Shown: piece after piece, positions 44,800-57,700 of the stretch
Layout: every line of letters starts with the position of its first letter
Numbering within the stretch: the first letter of the stretch is position 1
Assembly (NCBI GenBank): GCA_947683625.1
Contig: CANTUR010000670.1
Location: 434,001-498,000, forward strand
DNA: 64,000 nt
DNA from: Mallotus nudiflorus
Lineage: Eukaryota > Streptophyta > Magnoliopsida > Malpighiales > Euphorbiaceae
Direction of reading: 5' to 3'
Translations under genes and position numbers: made by a program
Notes under the pieces: generated by a model
What the model saw: the letters and a program-made list of their open reading frames with translations, nothing else
Database searches by the model: none
Told to the model about the DNA's origin: nothing

Positions 44800-47555
44800 T
44801 GTTATAACTTAAATTTTTAATTAATTATTATATTTAAATGTGGGATTAATTAGTGCTAATTATTATTTAATTATTTATAAGATTATTATATTTGGTGTAG
44901 TTTTATTTAATTATTGATTAAGTGTTTAGTGTATAAATAATTTAGGAGCAATTTAGATTTTTAAAATATTATAATAATATTTTTAAATTTAAAATTTATT
45001 ATTATTTTGTATACTTTTTTTTAAAAAAGTACAAAAACTAAATTTTTTCCTTTTTCTCTTTCCTTTCCTTCTTTCTTTCATTTTTTTTCTTAACCTATTC
45101 TCTTCTTCTATCCTGCACCCACCCGACACCCCCACCATGATGCCACCTCCACTTGTTAGTGCTGCCTGCAGCAACTACTCCTCCTTTCCTTGGTGACGCC
45201 ACCTACTTCCCTCCATCTCTTTCTTCTCGATTTTTCCTTGGTTATTGGATTGATCAAGAGCTTTCCGATGACGATTCTAGCCACTCTAGCTGCCGCCGCC
45301 TATCTTGATTGGAAACTCTTTTTCTGGGCTTCATTTCCCCTCACTCAACTCGTCCGGGCAACTCCGGTAACAACCTTAATTTTCTAAAACCGTTTTTGGG
45401 TTAATTTTGAATATTTTATGAAATTGATCTTAAATTTATTTTAATTAGACATAGTTGCTTTGAGATTATATGTAATTGAGGTTGAGATCTAGCTAATAGT
45501 GATTTTTAATTATTTTTATGATTTTTTGAATTTTTCAGGTTCGAGTTATAGTTCACGTAACTATTTTGGCCTGGAAAATTTTATATTTTTATTAAATTCT
45601 ATTAATTATGTAGAGTAAACTTTGTTAAGGAAATTTTATGAAATTATGTATAGAATTTTAAATATGAATTTTTAAATATTATGTATAAATATGTATTTTT
45701 GAGAAAATATTAAAAATTGGTGAATTATTTGATTTTAATTAAAATTGTTGTTAATTATTTTGTTTTAGAAAGATTCTTGATAAATAAAGGTATGGAAATA
45801 ATTTTTATAATTATTTTCCAATTATTAATTTTTTAGTAGTTATTTTGGGAAATATATGAAAAATAAGTTTATTTATTATTTTCCAAGCTCAAATGAGCAT
45901 TTTATTATTTTTATGATATTAATAAGTGATTTTAATAATTATTTACAATTTATGCTAATTTATTTGTAAAATGGAAATTTTATTCCATTAATGGATTTTA
46001 TTAGCAAAATATTATTTAATAACTAAAATTTTATTATTTATTTGGAAAATAAATTTCTTTGATATTTTATGATATATATTGGTGATTTGAGAAATTATAT
46101 TATATTATTTTATATTTTATGATGTTGGTTCTTAGTTGAGTGTGAATTATAGTTTGGGGGCCCAACCCGAGATGTTGAGCTTTGCTATGTTTGAAGTGTG
46201 TTTTTATGTAGGTTTTGATATACTTTTAGTAGAGAGATGTCCATTTTACAAAGGAGACTCTACCGAATTTTTGATCTATTTCTCGTAAAATGTGACATCA
46301 GGTTTGTGTTTGGTTTTGAGTCTTTATTAGAGTCATGTCTTAGATCGAGTCTTTTCTTAGAAATCTAGAATATATAATATTAGGATTTTATCCTAATTAT
46401 TTTATTATTATTTTTCTTTAGCTGTACTGAGACTAAGGCCTATAGGACATCACCAATCGAGTCATTATAGAGGAGCACACTCTACCTGTGAGTTATTATT
46501 ATATGTATGCATTGCATGTAGAAATATTATTGGCATCCACAATTTTAAATAAATATGAATTATATATATATAAGTGAATATTTATTTATGTATTGGATGC
46601 TGTTTATATTTAATATATGATTTTATTATTTTATTTATGAAATGTTATTTTAGAGGATAGTTATAGAACATGCTACCTAATGGGCTACACTAAAGCTATT
46701 GCATAGCAGTATGCTATATACTAGGCTATTAAATTTTTATTAATGTGAGATATGGTTAAATTGATTATTAAGATTTATGGTTAGAGAGTGGTGTGATTGC
46801 AAAAACTCGATTGACTAAGAGTCTCGAGTCTAGTCATGCTGGTAGTGAGATTGTGGAAGCTCGATTGACTTAGTGTCTCGGGGCTAGTATATTGTCAAAT
46901 TTGAGAAGAGAAATATTTTTTTGAATTTCAATGAGCCTATTGGCTAGTGAGGCTTTGTGATTGAAGTTACGAAATATTTTAGGGTTCTACTCCAGTCCTT
47001 CACCTAAAAATCTTTTGGCATTTATATGTTGTTATGAAATGTGATTTCGGGCATCTGTATGAAATACATGTATAAAATAAACAAATATAAATCTATAAAT
47101 ATTATTATACTAATGCTTGAATGTCTATATCCTTAGATCACATGCATATATATAATAATGATTCACTCCGTAAGGTCTGATGCCCCCTCAATTATTTTTC
47201 AAGATCCTTTTCATCAGACCTCACATTATAGTTCTCTTCGCCGGACTCTTTCTTCTCCAGCTGACTTATGTAAATTTTGAATTATCACTCTTTGTATTAT
47301 TAGATGCTGCAGTAGTAGTATGTCTTGTTGTAGTATTTTATATTGTTATTGACTGAGGTTTTATATTTGAATAATTGTATGAACATATTTTATTATTATA
47401 TGATATTTAAGTTATTTTAGTTTAAAAAATTTTTAATTCTAAGATATATTTATGGTTTGTTTTGTTGTGTTTTTTAAGGCTTATTACGGGTTTTGAATTC
47501 ATAAGAATTCTCATTCCCTAGCACCAATCATGACTCCCAAGTTTGGGTCATGACA
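44800..47555 (+). repeat. Tekay 5' LTR
   Basis: It begins TGTTATAACTT and ends CATGACA. A 2.7-kb length is usual for Tekay. It contains a TC-rich, more GC-rich stretch at 45040-45370 that makes chance open frames. Compared with the 3' copy it holds about 250 extra bases (about 44955-45250), or the 3' copy has lost them. Confidence 0.88.
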
Positions 47556-47558
47556 AAG

Positions 47559-47573
47559 TTGGTATCAAATCTC
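47559..47573 (+). other. Tekay primer-binding site (decayed Met tRNA site)
   Basis: TTGGTATCAAATCTC lies three bases inside the 5' LTR. The intact site would be TGGTATCAGAGC, so it carries changes in its second half. Confidence 0.75.
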
Positions 47574-47747
47574 AGGTTTAGAATGGTTGGACCTAGGTTT
47601 CTAGAGTTTGAGTTTTCTTTAAAATTACTGCAGCAATTAGGTTCGATTATGTCTTTAAAAGTATTCCTTGCTTTAGAATTCTGCATAATTATTAGGATGT
47701 CTATTTTTGTCTGAATTGTGTTTTTGTTTGTATTTGTTCTTTTCAAA

Positions 47748-49110
47748 ATGAGGAGGAGAGCACGGGTCGCAGCACCAGTCGTTGAGGCTGAGGAGTCCTA
47801 CTAGGATGAGATTCTACCTCTTGAGCCACCAGCTAGGTATAGGGGTAGAGGTAGAGGTAGACCCAGAGGAATGGCAGGTCACCGTAGATAGAGAGAACTG
47901 CAAGATAAGGAACCTGCAGGCCAGGATTTTGAGGGAGATGCTTTTGCTCTAGCAGTTCAGCAGGTGTAACAGCTATACCCCAGGTCATACCACCTTTGCA
48001 GCCTCTATATCAATAGGGAGTTCAGGGTATGTTAGACCTAGAGGTAGCCTTGTTCTATGCCAGAGTTGGTAGGATTTCCTTTGATGGGACTTTAGACCTG
48101 CTTGAATTTCTTCATGTGATTGAGTTAAGGACTCAGATTGCACACACTAAGTATTAGCGGATTATGATTGTTGAGTTTTTAATTGAGGGGCTAGCATTAG
48201 ATTGGTTTGTTCAGGTCATCTAGCTCCACATGACTACATTGACTTGGGCTTAATTCAAAGAGTGATTCATGAGATGATTCTGCCCAGAGCTGATGTGGTG
48301 AGTTTCAGCTCTAGTTTATAAGTATTTCCAGAGGCGACAGGTTGGTAGAGGAGTACACTAGAGAGTTTCTTTAGTTGTCTAGATATGCTAAAGACATGAT
48401 GAGGGATCATTATTTTGCTATCACCACTTATATTATTGGATTGGGTTCTGCATTCTCTGGGATGCCTACAGCGGGCTTGACTCTCAAGTCGGTGATTAAG
48501 CTAGCTAAGGATATCGAGCTTAGGCTTATTAGGCAAAGAGTTATGTCCGATTTCTATCATATGGAGGTACCAGAGTAGGAGGATATCAGGATACTCTGTA
48601 CTCGACATTTCATATTGGCTTTAGTAGTCATCCTAGAGGATCTTATCAGCCAGGCTAAAAACCTCAATAGAGAGTCCACAAGAGCAACAAACATGGCCGC
48701 AGTGGGACTTGCAAACATGTTAGATTTAGTTTAGGTGCTACCAATAGTAGTAGCGGATAGAGTTCTGGATATGGTAGCATAGGATATGTAGCTAATATCT
48801 GCCAGACATGTGGTAGAGTCTATCAGGGACCGTGCTATATGGCTCTAGGGACATGTTTTTTATATGGATATATAGGACATTTTGCTAGATCTTATCTCTA
48901 TTCTGGTTTTCAGTAACAGTTTCCCCTATCACCTTCAGCTAGCATAGCTCTAACTCAATTTCAGCAGCTGCCATTTCAATACCCGGGCACTTCTCAGTTT
49001 GTTACCCAGTAGGGGTGAGGTAGAAGGGATAGAGGTAGTGCCAGAGGATTTGGATAGAATTCTACTAGCTAGTAGGGAGGTAGAGGATAGGTCAGAGTCT
49101 TCACTCTCAT
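47748..49110 (+). pseudogene. Tekay Gag remnant
   Basis: It starts at the ATG of MRRRARVAAPVVEAEESY and runs through many stops. A recognisable capsid part reads YAKDMMRDHYFAITTYIIGL (near 48390) and is followed by SVIKLAKDIELRL. The zinc knuckle near 48854 reads CFLYGYIGHFARSY: both the second and the last Cys are Tyr, again TGT-to-TAT changes. Confidence 0.8.
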
Positions 49111-49138
49111 ACAGCAGGATGCTTAGGCATCCAATGCA

Positions 49139-49417
49139 GTGGTATCAGGTACACTCCTGATATGTTTCATTAATGCTATAGTTTTTATTGATCCGGGTGC
49201 TACCCATTCTTTTGTGTCCCCTGTGTTTGCTTCAAAATTGAGTTGGCAAGCTATAAGGGTGGTAATTCCATTATTAGTTGCCATGCCTTTAAGTGACTCA
49301 TTGGAAATTAGCGTGATTCTTCTTGGGTGTCCTCTGTTGGTTGAAGGCAGAGAGCTACTTGTAGATTTGGTATTATTGGATGTAATGGACTCTGATGTAA
49401 TCTTAGGTATAGACTAG
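49139..49417 (+). pseudogene. Tekay aspartic protease remnant
   Basis: This 92-codon open stretch contains VFIDPGATHSFVSPVFASKL, the protease active-site region, and ends at DVILGID, the conserved ILGMDWL-like block, broken by a stop at Trp (TAG). DPGATHSF with Pro is common in this lineage and is not itself a defect. Confidence 0.85.
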
Positions 49418-49679
49418 TTATCTCAGCATCATGTTGTTATGGATTGTCATAGCAAGGAGGTGATTTTTAAAATTCTTGGTGTAAAGGAATTCAAGTTTAT
49501 GGGTAATAAGAGTTCATCACCTTAGAATCTTATTTCTGCTATTACAATAAGGAAGATGTTGAGGAAAGGGTGTCAGGGATACTTGGCATTGGTCAGGGAT
49601 ACTACAGTAGGATAGACATCCATCTCAGATGTTCTTATAGCATATAAGTTTCTAAATGTCTTTTTTGATGAATTCAGGG

Positions 49680-50950
49680 TTTACCACCTCACAAGGAGAT
49701 TGAATTTTGTATTGATATAGTTTTAGGCATAGCTCCTATCTATATGCTGCCTTATAAGATGGCTCTTATTGAGTTGAAAGAGTTAAAGGAGCAGTTGCAA
49801 AAGTTGCTGGACAAAGGTTTCATAAGACCTAGTACTTCTCTCCTTGGGGTGCACTAGTCTTGTTTGTGAAGAAGAATGATGGTACTTTAAGACTATACAT
49901 TGATTATAGAGAATTGAACAAAGCAATTATAAAGAACAAGTATTCTCTTTTGAGGATAGATAATTTATTTGATCAACTTCAGGGTGCATAATTCTTTTTT
50001 AAGATCGACTTGAGGTTGAGCTATCATCAATTACGGATCAATGAAGTCGATGTTCCTAAAATGGCATTCCGTACTAGATATGGCCATAATGAGTTAATGG
50101 TGATGTCCTTCGGATTAACCAATGCACCAATAGCCTTAATGGAATTGATGAATAGGGTGTTCAAACCATTTGTGGATTAGTTTGTAGTGGTATTCATTAA
50201 TGATATATTAGTGTATTCAAGGAGTATGGAAGAGTATGTATATCATTTAAGGATTGTGCTATAGACACTAAGGGAGCATCAACTATATGCTAAGTTCTCA
50301 AAGTGTATTTTTAGCTGGAAAGTGTAGCATTCCTTGGGCATGTAGTGTCTAAGGATGGCATTTAGGTTGACAAAAAAAAGAATAAAGCAATGTCTGAGTG
50401 GCCTAAACCAACAATAGTCACTGAGATTTAAAGTTTCTTGGGTTTGGTTGGGTATTATAGGAGGTTTGTCCATTATTTTTCAAGAATTACAACACCTATG
50501 ACTTGCCTGATTCAGAAGAATGTGAATTTTACATGGTTAGATGCATATGAGAATAAATTCTAGCTGTTAAAGGAAAATTTGACTACAACTCTAATGTTGA
50601 CTTTACCCAATAGAGTACATAAGTTCATCGTATACTGTGATGCTTCCAGAGTTGGCCTGGGTTATGTGTTGATGCATAATGGTAGAGTAGTAGCTTATGC
50701 TTCTAGACAATTGAAGAAGCATGAGCAGAACTATCCTACTCATGACTTAGAGATGGCCGCTGTGATCTTTGCTCTCAAGATTTAGAGGCATTATCTATAC
50801 AAGGTAACATGTGAAATCTACATTGATCATAAAAGTCTTAAATATATCTTTCAACAGAGAGATTTTAATCTCATACAGAGGAGATGGTTGATATCTTATA
50901 CCATCCAGGCAAGGCTAATATGGTAGCAGTTGCGTTGAGTTGAAAGTCCT
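49680..50950 (+). pseudogene. Tekay reverse transcriptase and RNase H, RT active site mutated
   Basis: RT blocks include YMLPYKMALIELKELKEQL, FFKIDLRLSYHQLRI and MAFRTRYGHNELMVMSFGLT. The active site reads VVVFINDILVYS where the family has F(I/V)DD. The first Asp of the pair is Asn (codon 50199-50201, a G-to-A change). RNase H follows with KFIVYCDASRVGLGYVLMHN and YASRQLKKHEQNYPTHDLEM. Stops and frame breaks occur, especially at 49850-50000. Confidence 0.88.
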
Positions 50951-51199
50951 TAGATAGTCTTACACATATCAGTATGAAAAGGAGACTGTTAATCCAAAAG
51001 ATGCACGAGTTGGTGGATCAATGGTTGATGATGAAGATAACTAGGTCAGGAGGATTGTTAGCTCAATTTAGAGTTAGATCAATATTAAGGGATAGGATCA
51101 AAGTAGCTTAGAGCTGAGATCCTAATTTGGTTGAGCTTATGGAGAAAGTTCACAAAGGGAAATTCATTGCTTTAATCTCGATAATAAAGGTGTACTATG

Positions 51200-52100
51200 G
51201 ATTAATAGGAGATTATGTGTTCCTAATGTGAATGATTTGAGAGAATAGATATTGGAAGAAGCTCATTTTTGCAACCTACAGTTTACATCTTGGTTCTACT
51301 AAGATGTACCATAATATTAAGGATCTTTATTGGTGGGATGGAATGAAGAAGGATGTAGCTAAATTTTTTTCTAAGTGCTTGACTTGTTAAAAAGTAAAAG
51401 TTGAGCATCAGAAGCCTTCTGGGAAGCTACAATCTCTTCTACTTCCTAAGTGAAAATAGGAGAGAGTCATTATGGATTTTATGATAGGATTACCTCGTTC
51501 AAAGGATGGATAAGATTCCATCTGGGTGATAGTGGACAAGTTAACCAAGTCAGCTCACTTTCTCTCAGTTAAAGCTACTTTTTCAGTGGCCAAGTTAGCT
51601 AGGTTGTTTATCAAGAATATTGTGTGTCTTCATGGGGATTCTATTTCCATTATTTCTGATAGAGGTTCAATGTTTACTTCTTAATTTTGGCATAAGTTAT
51701 AAGAAGTGATGGGCACAAGTCTTGACTTTAGTACTGCTTTTCATCCTCAGACAGATAATCAGTCTAAAAGAATAATCCAAACACTTGAAGATATGTTAAG
51801 AGTGTGTGTAATGGATCTTAGAGGCAATTAGGATGATCATTTGACATTAGTAGAGTTTGCTTATAATAACAACTACCATAGCAATATTAAGATAGCACTG
51901 TATGAAGCTCTGTATAGAAGGAAGTGTAGATCCCCTATATGTTGTAATAAAGTTGGGGAAAGAGAATTAACTGGATTGAAAATTATCCAAGATGCATCTG
52001 AAAAGGTTGCATTAATTAGAAGGAGATTAGAAACATCAGCTACCAGACAAAAAAGTTATATAGACCTAAAGTGCAAGGATGTGAAATTTCAGGTTTGAGA
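51200..52100 (+). pseudogene. Tekay integrase, catalytic Glu replaced by Lys
   Basis: The zinc-finger part (MYHNIKDLYWWDGMKKDV, then CLTC) and the core (VIMDFMIGLPRSKDG, SIWVIVDKLTKSAHF, IISDRGSMFTS, FHPQTDNQSKRIIQTLEDML) are visible in pieces. In the last block the family has QSERTIQTLEDML, so the catalytic Glu is Lys (codon 51766-51768). The open stretch 51841-52098 continues with TLVEFAYNNNYHSNIKIALY. Confidence 0.87.
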
Positions 52101-52249
52101 CTATGTATTCTTGAAGGTGTCACCAATGAAAGGTGTTATGAGATTTGGCAAGAAGGGAAAGTTAGAATCGAGATACATAGGACCTTTTGTGATATTTGAG
52201 AGAGTTGGCATGGTTGTATATTAATTGGTTTTACCTCTAAATTTATCTC

Positions 52250-52514
52250 AGGTGCATCAAGTGTTCCATGTGTCAATGCTTATGAAGTAAATTTCGGATC
52301 CTTCGCACATTTTGCAGCCCCAGAGTGTGGAAGTGAATGAAGATATAACGTATGAGGAAGAACCAGTAGCTATGTTGACAATCAAGTTCAACAGCTACAT
52401 TCTAAACAGATTTCGATGGTTAAGGTCTTATGGAGGAGCATTAACATGGAAGAGCACATGTGGGAGACTGAAGCAGAGATGCGGGTGGCATATCTTTATC
52501 TATTTCCTCAATAA
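52250..52514 (+). pseudogene. Tekay chromodomain tail of integrase
   Basis: After HQVFHVSMLMK comes VEVNEDITYEEEPVAMLTIK. A frame shift near 52390-52400 leads to ISMVKVLWRSINMEEHMWET and then RVAYLYLFPQ with a stop at 52512-52514. This is the chromodomain found at the end of Tekay pol, thought to guide insertion to heterochromatin. The polypurine tract follows 46 bp later. Confidence 0.82.
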
Positions 52515-52560
52515 TCTTATATTCCTTTTTATTTATTAAAATTTGAGAACAAATTTTTGT

Positions 52561-52573
52561 AAGGGGGGAATAT
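52561..52573 (+). other. Tekay polypurine tract
   Basis: AAGGGGGGAATAT directly precedes the 3' LTR start. Confidence 0.85.
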
Positions 52574-54389
52574 TGTTATAACTTGAATTTTTAATTAATT
52601 ATTATATTTAAGTGTGGGATTAATTAGTGCTAATTATTATTTAATTATTTATAAGATTATTATATTTGGTGTAGTTTTATTTAATTATTGATTAATTGTT
52701 TAGTATATAAATAATTTGGGATTATTTAGTGCCGGATTGATCAAAAGCTTACTGGTGACAATCCCGATCACTCCAGTTGTCATTGTCGATCTTAATCAAA
52801 CGCTCTTTCTTCGGGCTTCATTTCCCCTCACTCAATTCGTCCGGGCAACTCCTATAATGACCTCAATTTTCTTAATTGTTTTTAGGTTAATTTTGAATAT
52901 TTTGTGAAATTGAGCTTAAATTTTATTTAATTAGACATAGTTGCTTTGAGATTATATGTACTTGAGGTTGAGATCTAGCTAATGGTGATTTAATTATTTT
53001 TGTGATTTTTTGAATTTTTCGGGTTCAAGTTATTGTTCATGCAATTGTTCCGGCCCGGAAAATTTTATATTTTTATTAAATTCTTTTAATTATGTAGAGT
53101 AAACTTTGTTAAGGAAATTTTGTGAAAATTTATGTATAAAATTTTAAATATGAATTTTTAAAGATTATGTATAAATATGTATTTTTGACAAAATATTAGA
53201 AATTGGTGCATTATTTGATTTTAATTAAAATTGTTATTAATTATTCTGTTTTATACTGATTTTTGATAAATAAGGGTATGAAAATAATTTTTATAATTAT
53301 TAATTATTTAGTAGTTATTTTGGGAAATATGTGAAAAATTAAGTTTATTTATTATTTTCCAAGCCTAAATGAGCATTTTGTTATTTTTATGATATTAATA
53401 AGTGATTTTAATAATTATTTACAATTTATGCTAATTTATGAATAGAATTTTTAAAGAAAATTATGTATAGAATTTTAAATATGAATTTTTAAAGATTATG
53501 TATAAATATGTATTTTTGACAAAATATTAGAAATTGGTGAATTATTTGATTTTAATTAAAATTGTTGTTAATTATTCTATTTTAGACTGATTTTTGATAA
53601 ATAAAGGTATGGATATAATTTTTATAATTAATTTATAATTATTAATTATTTAATAGTTATTTTGGGAAATATGTGAAAAATAAGTTTATTTATTATTTTC
53701 CAAGCCTAAATAAGCATTTTTATTATTTTTATGGTATTAATAAGTGATTTTAATAATTATTTACAATTTATGCTAATTTATTTGTAAAATGGAAATTTTA
53801 TTCCATTAATGGATTTTATTAGCAAAATATTATTTAATAACTAGAATTTTATTATTTATTTGGGAAATAAATTTCTTTATTATTTTATTATATATTTTAG
53901 TGATTTTAGAAATTATATTATTTTATATTTTGTGATGTTGGTTCTCGATTGGGTGTGAATTATAGTTTGAGAGCCCAACCTGAGATGTTGAGTTTTGCTA
54001 TATTTAAAGTGTGTTTTTGTACAGGTTTTGCTCTAATTTTAGTAAAGAAATGTTCGTTTTACAAAAAAAACTCTACTGAATATTTGATAATTTCACGTAA
54101 AACGTGACATCGGGTCTGTGTTTGATTTTGAGTCTTTTATTAGAATCGTGTCTTAGATTGAGTCTTTTCTTAGAAATCTAGAATATATAAGATTAGGATT
54201 TATCATAATTATTTTATTATTATTTTTCTTTAGTTACACCGATACTGAGGCCTACAGGACAGGGCCAGTCGAATCATTATAAAGGAGCACATTATACCTG
54301 TAAGTTATTATTATATATATGCATTTGCATGTAGAAACATTATTGGCATCCACAACATTTAATAAATATGAATTTTATTATGCTATGTT

Positions 54390-54425
<36 letters not shown>

Positions 54426-54464
54426 TGAATATTTATTTGTGTATTGGATGTTATTCATATTTAT
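52574..54464 (+). repeat. Tekay 3' LTR, partial, with internal duplication
   Basis: It begins TGTTATAACTTGAATTT and follows the 5' LTR up to TTGGATGTTATTCATATTTA, where the Sirevirus starts. A segment of about 330 bp is present twice in tandem (about 53118-53438 and 53456-53780), while the 5' LTR has it once. A (TA)n run lies at about 54393-54422. Confidence 0.87.
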
Positions 54465-55956
54465 TGACCATTTGCATGATCAAACTCCTAATTTTGGACT
54501 TTAACAAACAATTTTTATACTAATAATTTCAATTAAGTGTCTAGGGAATTATATGCCAAACATATACCAAGCATATACACTTTTGGATGAATAGTGAATT
54601 TTCGGGCTGATTGAACCTCAGAGATTGAAGAAGGCTTTTGACATATTTAGAGCTCTTAAATGAAAAAATGAGCTTCTTAAAATTTGAAGTAGACATCTTG
54701 AAATTTCTGAATTGGGCTTATTTGTCAAAATCCAAGTTCATTTGTTTAGGAAAATTTTGAGTTGAAATCCATGTATACGTCTACCATCTCAGACTGCACA
54801 CCTCTTAGTATTTTGCACATATCTTGAGTTACAGAATTCTAATTAAGGTGATTCAAAATGATATAAAAATATAAGTCAAATATATAAAACTTTAATGAAT
54901 AAAATATGGGCAAATTCAAATTTATTGAGGAGCATATCATGGCTTTAACTTGTGTATAGCCGTCTGACAGTATTCTGCATTTCAGATTGCACAACCCTTA
55001 GTAATTTAAACATATCCTAAGCTAAAGAAGTCAAATTTAGGTGATTCAAAATGATATGAAAATATAATTAAAATATCTACAGCTTTCATGAAGAAAGTAT
55101 GGGCAAAATCAAATTTCTTCAGGAGAAAATCATGACTTCAATTTGGGTATAGCTATCTGACCGTAGTCTGCATTACAGATTGCATAACCCTTAGTATTTT
55201 GGACATATCTTGATCCAAAGAAGTCCAATTTAGGTGATTCAAATTGATATAGAAATATAATTCAAATATCTACAGCTTCTATGAAGAAATTATGGGCAAA
55301 TTCAAATGTCTTAAGGAGCCAATTATGGTTTCAATCCATGAATAGTTGTCTAACAGCATCAGTCTCAATAATTCAAAATATAGATATTGGACACATAATT
55401 TGCACCTCCAAAAGCTCTATTTTTTAGTATAAATATCTCTAGAGCTGAATGGAAGTTAAGCAACTTGTTTATCATTCATTATTTCTTAAGCATTCATTGA
55501 GCTCTCAAATTCTCTTAAATAATCCTTTGTTTGTATAACTCTTGAGAGAGTTGGGTGTGTGTTAGAAATAGAATTTCTCTTCATCTTAAATCTTGGGTTA
55601 GATTAGAAGGGAAGTGAGATTTATTTATAAAGGAATTAGTTTAAGTGTTGTCCATTGAAACACTTAGGTTTTAGTTTTTTTGAGTGAGTCTTGAAAACTC
55701 ATGTTGTAAGGTTATAAGAGTGATTCATAAAACTCTTGTATAATGTTAATCTTGTGAATAAGATTGTGGGTGATTAAAAATCCTAACTTAGGGATAAGTT
55801 AGGTGGAGACGTAGGATTGTTGTTGAATTCGGACTCCTTAAATCTTTATGTTCTTCATTCTTCCTTCTCAACTTCTATTTAATTCTTGCAAAGAATTCTT
55901 TTAATTTCTCTTTTTTATTTGATAGTCCTATTCACCCCCCTCTAGGAATCTTTTCA
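54465..55956 (+). repeat. Sirevirus 5' LTR
   Basis: Starts TGACCATTTGC and ends ATCTTTTCA just before the primer-binding site. It contains about three tandem copies of a ~185-bp unit (landmark GGTGATTCAAAATGATAT near 54848 and 55030, with a one-base variant near 55223). Confidence 0.9.
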
Positions 55957-55957
55957 A

Positions 55958-55971
55958 TTGGTATCAGAGCT
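55958..55971 (+). other. Sirevirus primer-binding site (initiator Met tRNA)
   Basis: TTGGTATCAGAGCT, one base inside the 5' LTR, is an intact Met-tRNA site. Confidence 0.92.
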
Positions 55972-56007
55972 TGAATTCTAGGTACTTCATTGATAGAATA
56001 CAAGATC

Positions 56008-57700
56008 ATGGGGAGTGAATCACAAAACATCTCTTCTTTTAGACCATTTTTTAATGGTAGTGACCATCCACATTGAAAATTCAAAATGAAATTGTATCTT
56101 AATTGTGATTCCATTAAACTTTGGGACATTGTCCTAAGAGGTTGGGAACCACCTACAACGATCATTGATGATGTGGTAACTACTCTTGCAAAAAGCCAAT
56201 GGAGTATTGATCAAAAGGAAGAAAATCATAAAAATAAAAAGGCTATGATTACTCTAGTCTCTTCAATGACAAGAGAAGAAGGAGGCAAACTTCAATATTG
56301 TATATCGGCCAAAGAAATGTGGGAGACCTTAGAAAACCACTACGAAGGCAATATTCAAGTAAGAAGTAAGAAGGTTCAACTTCATATGTATGAATATGAA
56401 CTCTTCAAAATAAAGCCTTATGAATCAATCACGGAGATGACAAATCGTCTCAATGCTCTCCTCACAACCCTCAAGAAACTTGGAAAACATTTCTCCAAAG
56501 AAGAAGTAAACAACAAGATTCTAAGAATCCTACCTAAGAAGGATTGGGAGTCTCGTGTCACTTCAATTGAGAAAGCTCAAGACCTCTCCACCCTATCAAC
56601 AAACGTGCTCATTGGTAAGCTCTTAACACATGAGCTCACTATCAAGCAAGGAGGTGAAGAATAGGAAGAGAAAGAAGAAAAGAAAAAGAGCATTGCTCTG
56701 AAAGCTCTTTAAGATGATAGTGAAGAGGAAAGCATAAAAGATTCTAGTGATGAAGATGGTGACATTGCCATGCTCACTAGGAACTTCAAGAAGTTTTTGA
56801 GAAAGAAAAACTTCTCAAGAATAAGGGACTTCAATAAGAAGTTCGAAGGAGTTGGGAAGAAGAAAAAAAAAGAGGTTACTTGTTATGAATGCAAGAAACT
56901 GGGACACATTAGAAGTGAATGTCCTAAACTCAAATTTAAAAGTAAGGGAGCAAAAGATAAGAAGAAGGCATTCAAAGCTACTTGGGATGATTCTTCCGAA
57001 TCCGAAAAGGAAGAGGAACAATAAGAAGTTGCCAATCTTTGCTTCATGGCCATTGAAAATGAAAATGAGGTACCATCCACTTCTTATTCTTCCTTTGATG
57101 ATTGTGATGAATATTGTGATAATGATGATGAGAGCTCTATTGTGAAAAAATAACTTGTTAAATGCAAAAGTTTTTTATCTAAGAAGAAACAATATAAACA
57201 TGAGTTAGCTAGCTTAAATAAGGATTTTGAATGTTTAAAAATTGATTTTGCTAAACTTGTTGCATCAAATGAAAAACTAGTTAGTAATTCTAAATCTTCT
57301 AATTCTTTGGAAGATCAACTTAAGAAAGCAAACGATGAAAATCATAAGCTTTCTAAGGAAGTGTTAGAATTAAAAAATTCCATTACTAAATTTAAGAGAG
57401 GAAAAGAAACTTTAGATAGTCTTCTTGACTCTTAAAAATTTTATGGAGATACCCATAGAATTAGATATAAAAATGGAATGTCTTTATCATCCTCATCACA
57501 TATTGCTTTTGTTAAAGCTTCATATGATTCTACTCCTTCAACCTCAAATGATATTCAAGCTAAAAAATCTCATGTGTTAAATAGCAAGGCAAAATCTCAT
57601 AAGATTAACCCTTCATTAACACAAAGGGGTAAGTCTCAAACTAGAGCACCTCAACCTCAACATGCTTATATGTATACTAGACATAATTATAATAGGCATG
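56008..57700 (+). pseudogene. Sirevirus Gag with zinc knuckle and coiled coil
   Basis: The ATG at 56008 begins MGSESQNISSFRPFFNGSD. One reading frame runs to about 57708, with stops at a conserved Trp (TGA near 56074) and at 56662, 56710, 57022, 57151 and 57434. The capsid part (MKLYLNCDSIKLWDIVLRGW, then MWETLENHYEG, then YESITEMTNRLNALLTTLKK) is the UBN2-type Gag of copia. The knuckle CYECKKLGHIRSEC at 56881-56922 is intact. A Lys/Glu/Leu-rich coiled coil follows (57150-57430), a feature of Sirevirus Gag. A second knuckle (CSYCMIKGHTNNVC) lies near 57879 in the same frame. Confidence 0.88.

Larger units (their letters stand above)
44800..54464 (+). mobile_element. Tekay-type Ty3/gypsy chromovirus, 3' LTR interrupted
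   Basis: Long LTRs (5' copy 44800-47555, 2756 bp) flank a plus-strand gag, protease, RT, RNase H, integrase and chromodomain. The chromodomain and long LTRs fit the Tekay (Del) lineage. The 3' LTR starts at 52574 after a polypurine tract and is cut at 54464 by the Sirevirus, so its end and the right-hand target duplication are outside the window. The left duplication would be ATATG (44795-44799). Stops and frame shifts are dense throughout. Confidence 0.9.

Noticed and set aside
45190..45387. 65-codon plus-strand frame in the Tekay 5' LTR
   Set aside because: It lies wholly within an LTR, in its more GC-rich stretch; the 3' LTR version does not keep the same protein.
54393..54424. (TA)n run as a regulatory signal
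   Set aside because: A simple microsatellite inside the Tekay 3' LTR, with no other supporting signal.
55958..55971. tRNA-Met-like sequence as a tRNA gene
   Set aside because: Only the short primer-binding complement is present; no cloverleaf can be formed around it. The same holds for 4490-4502 and 47559-47573.
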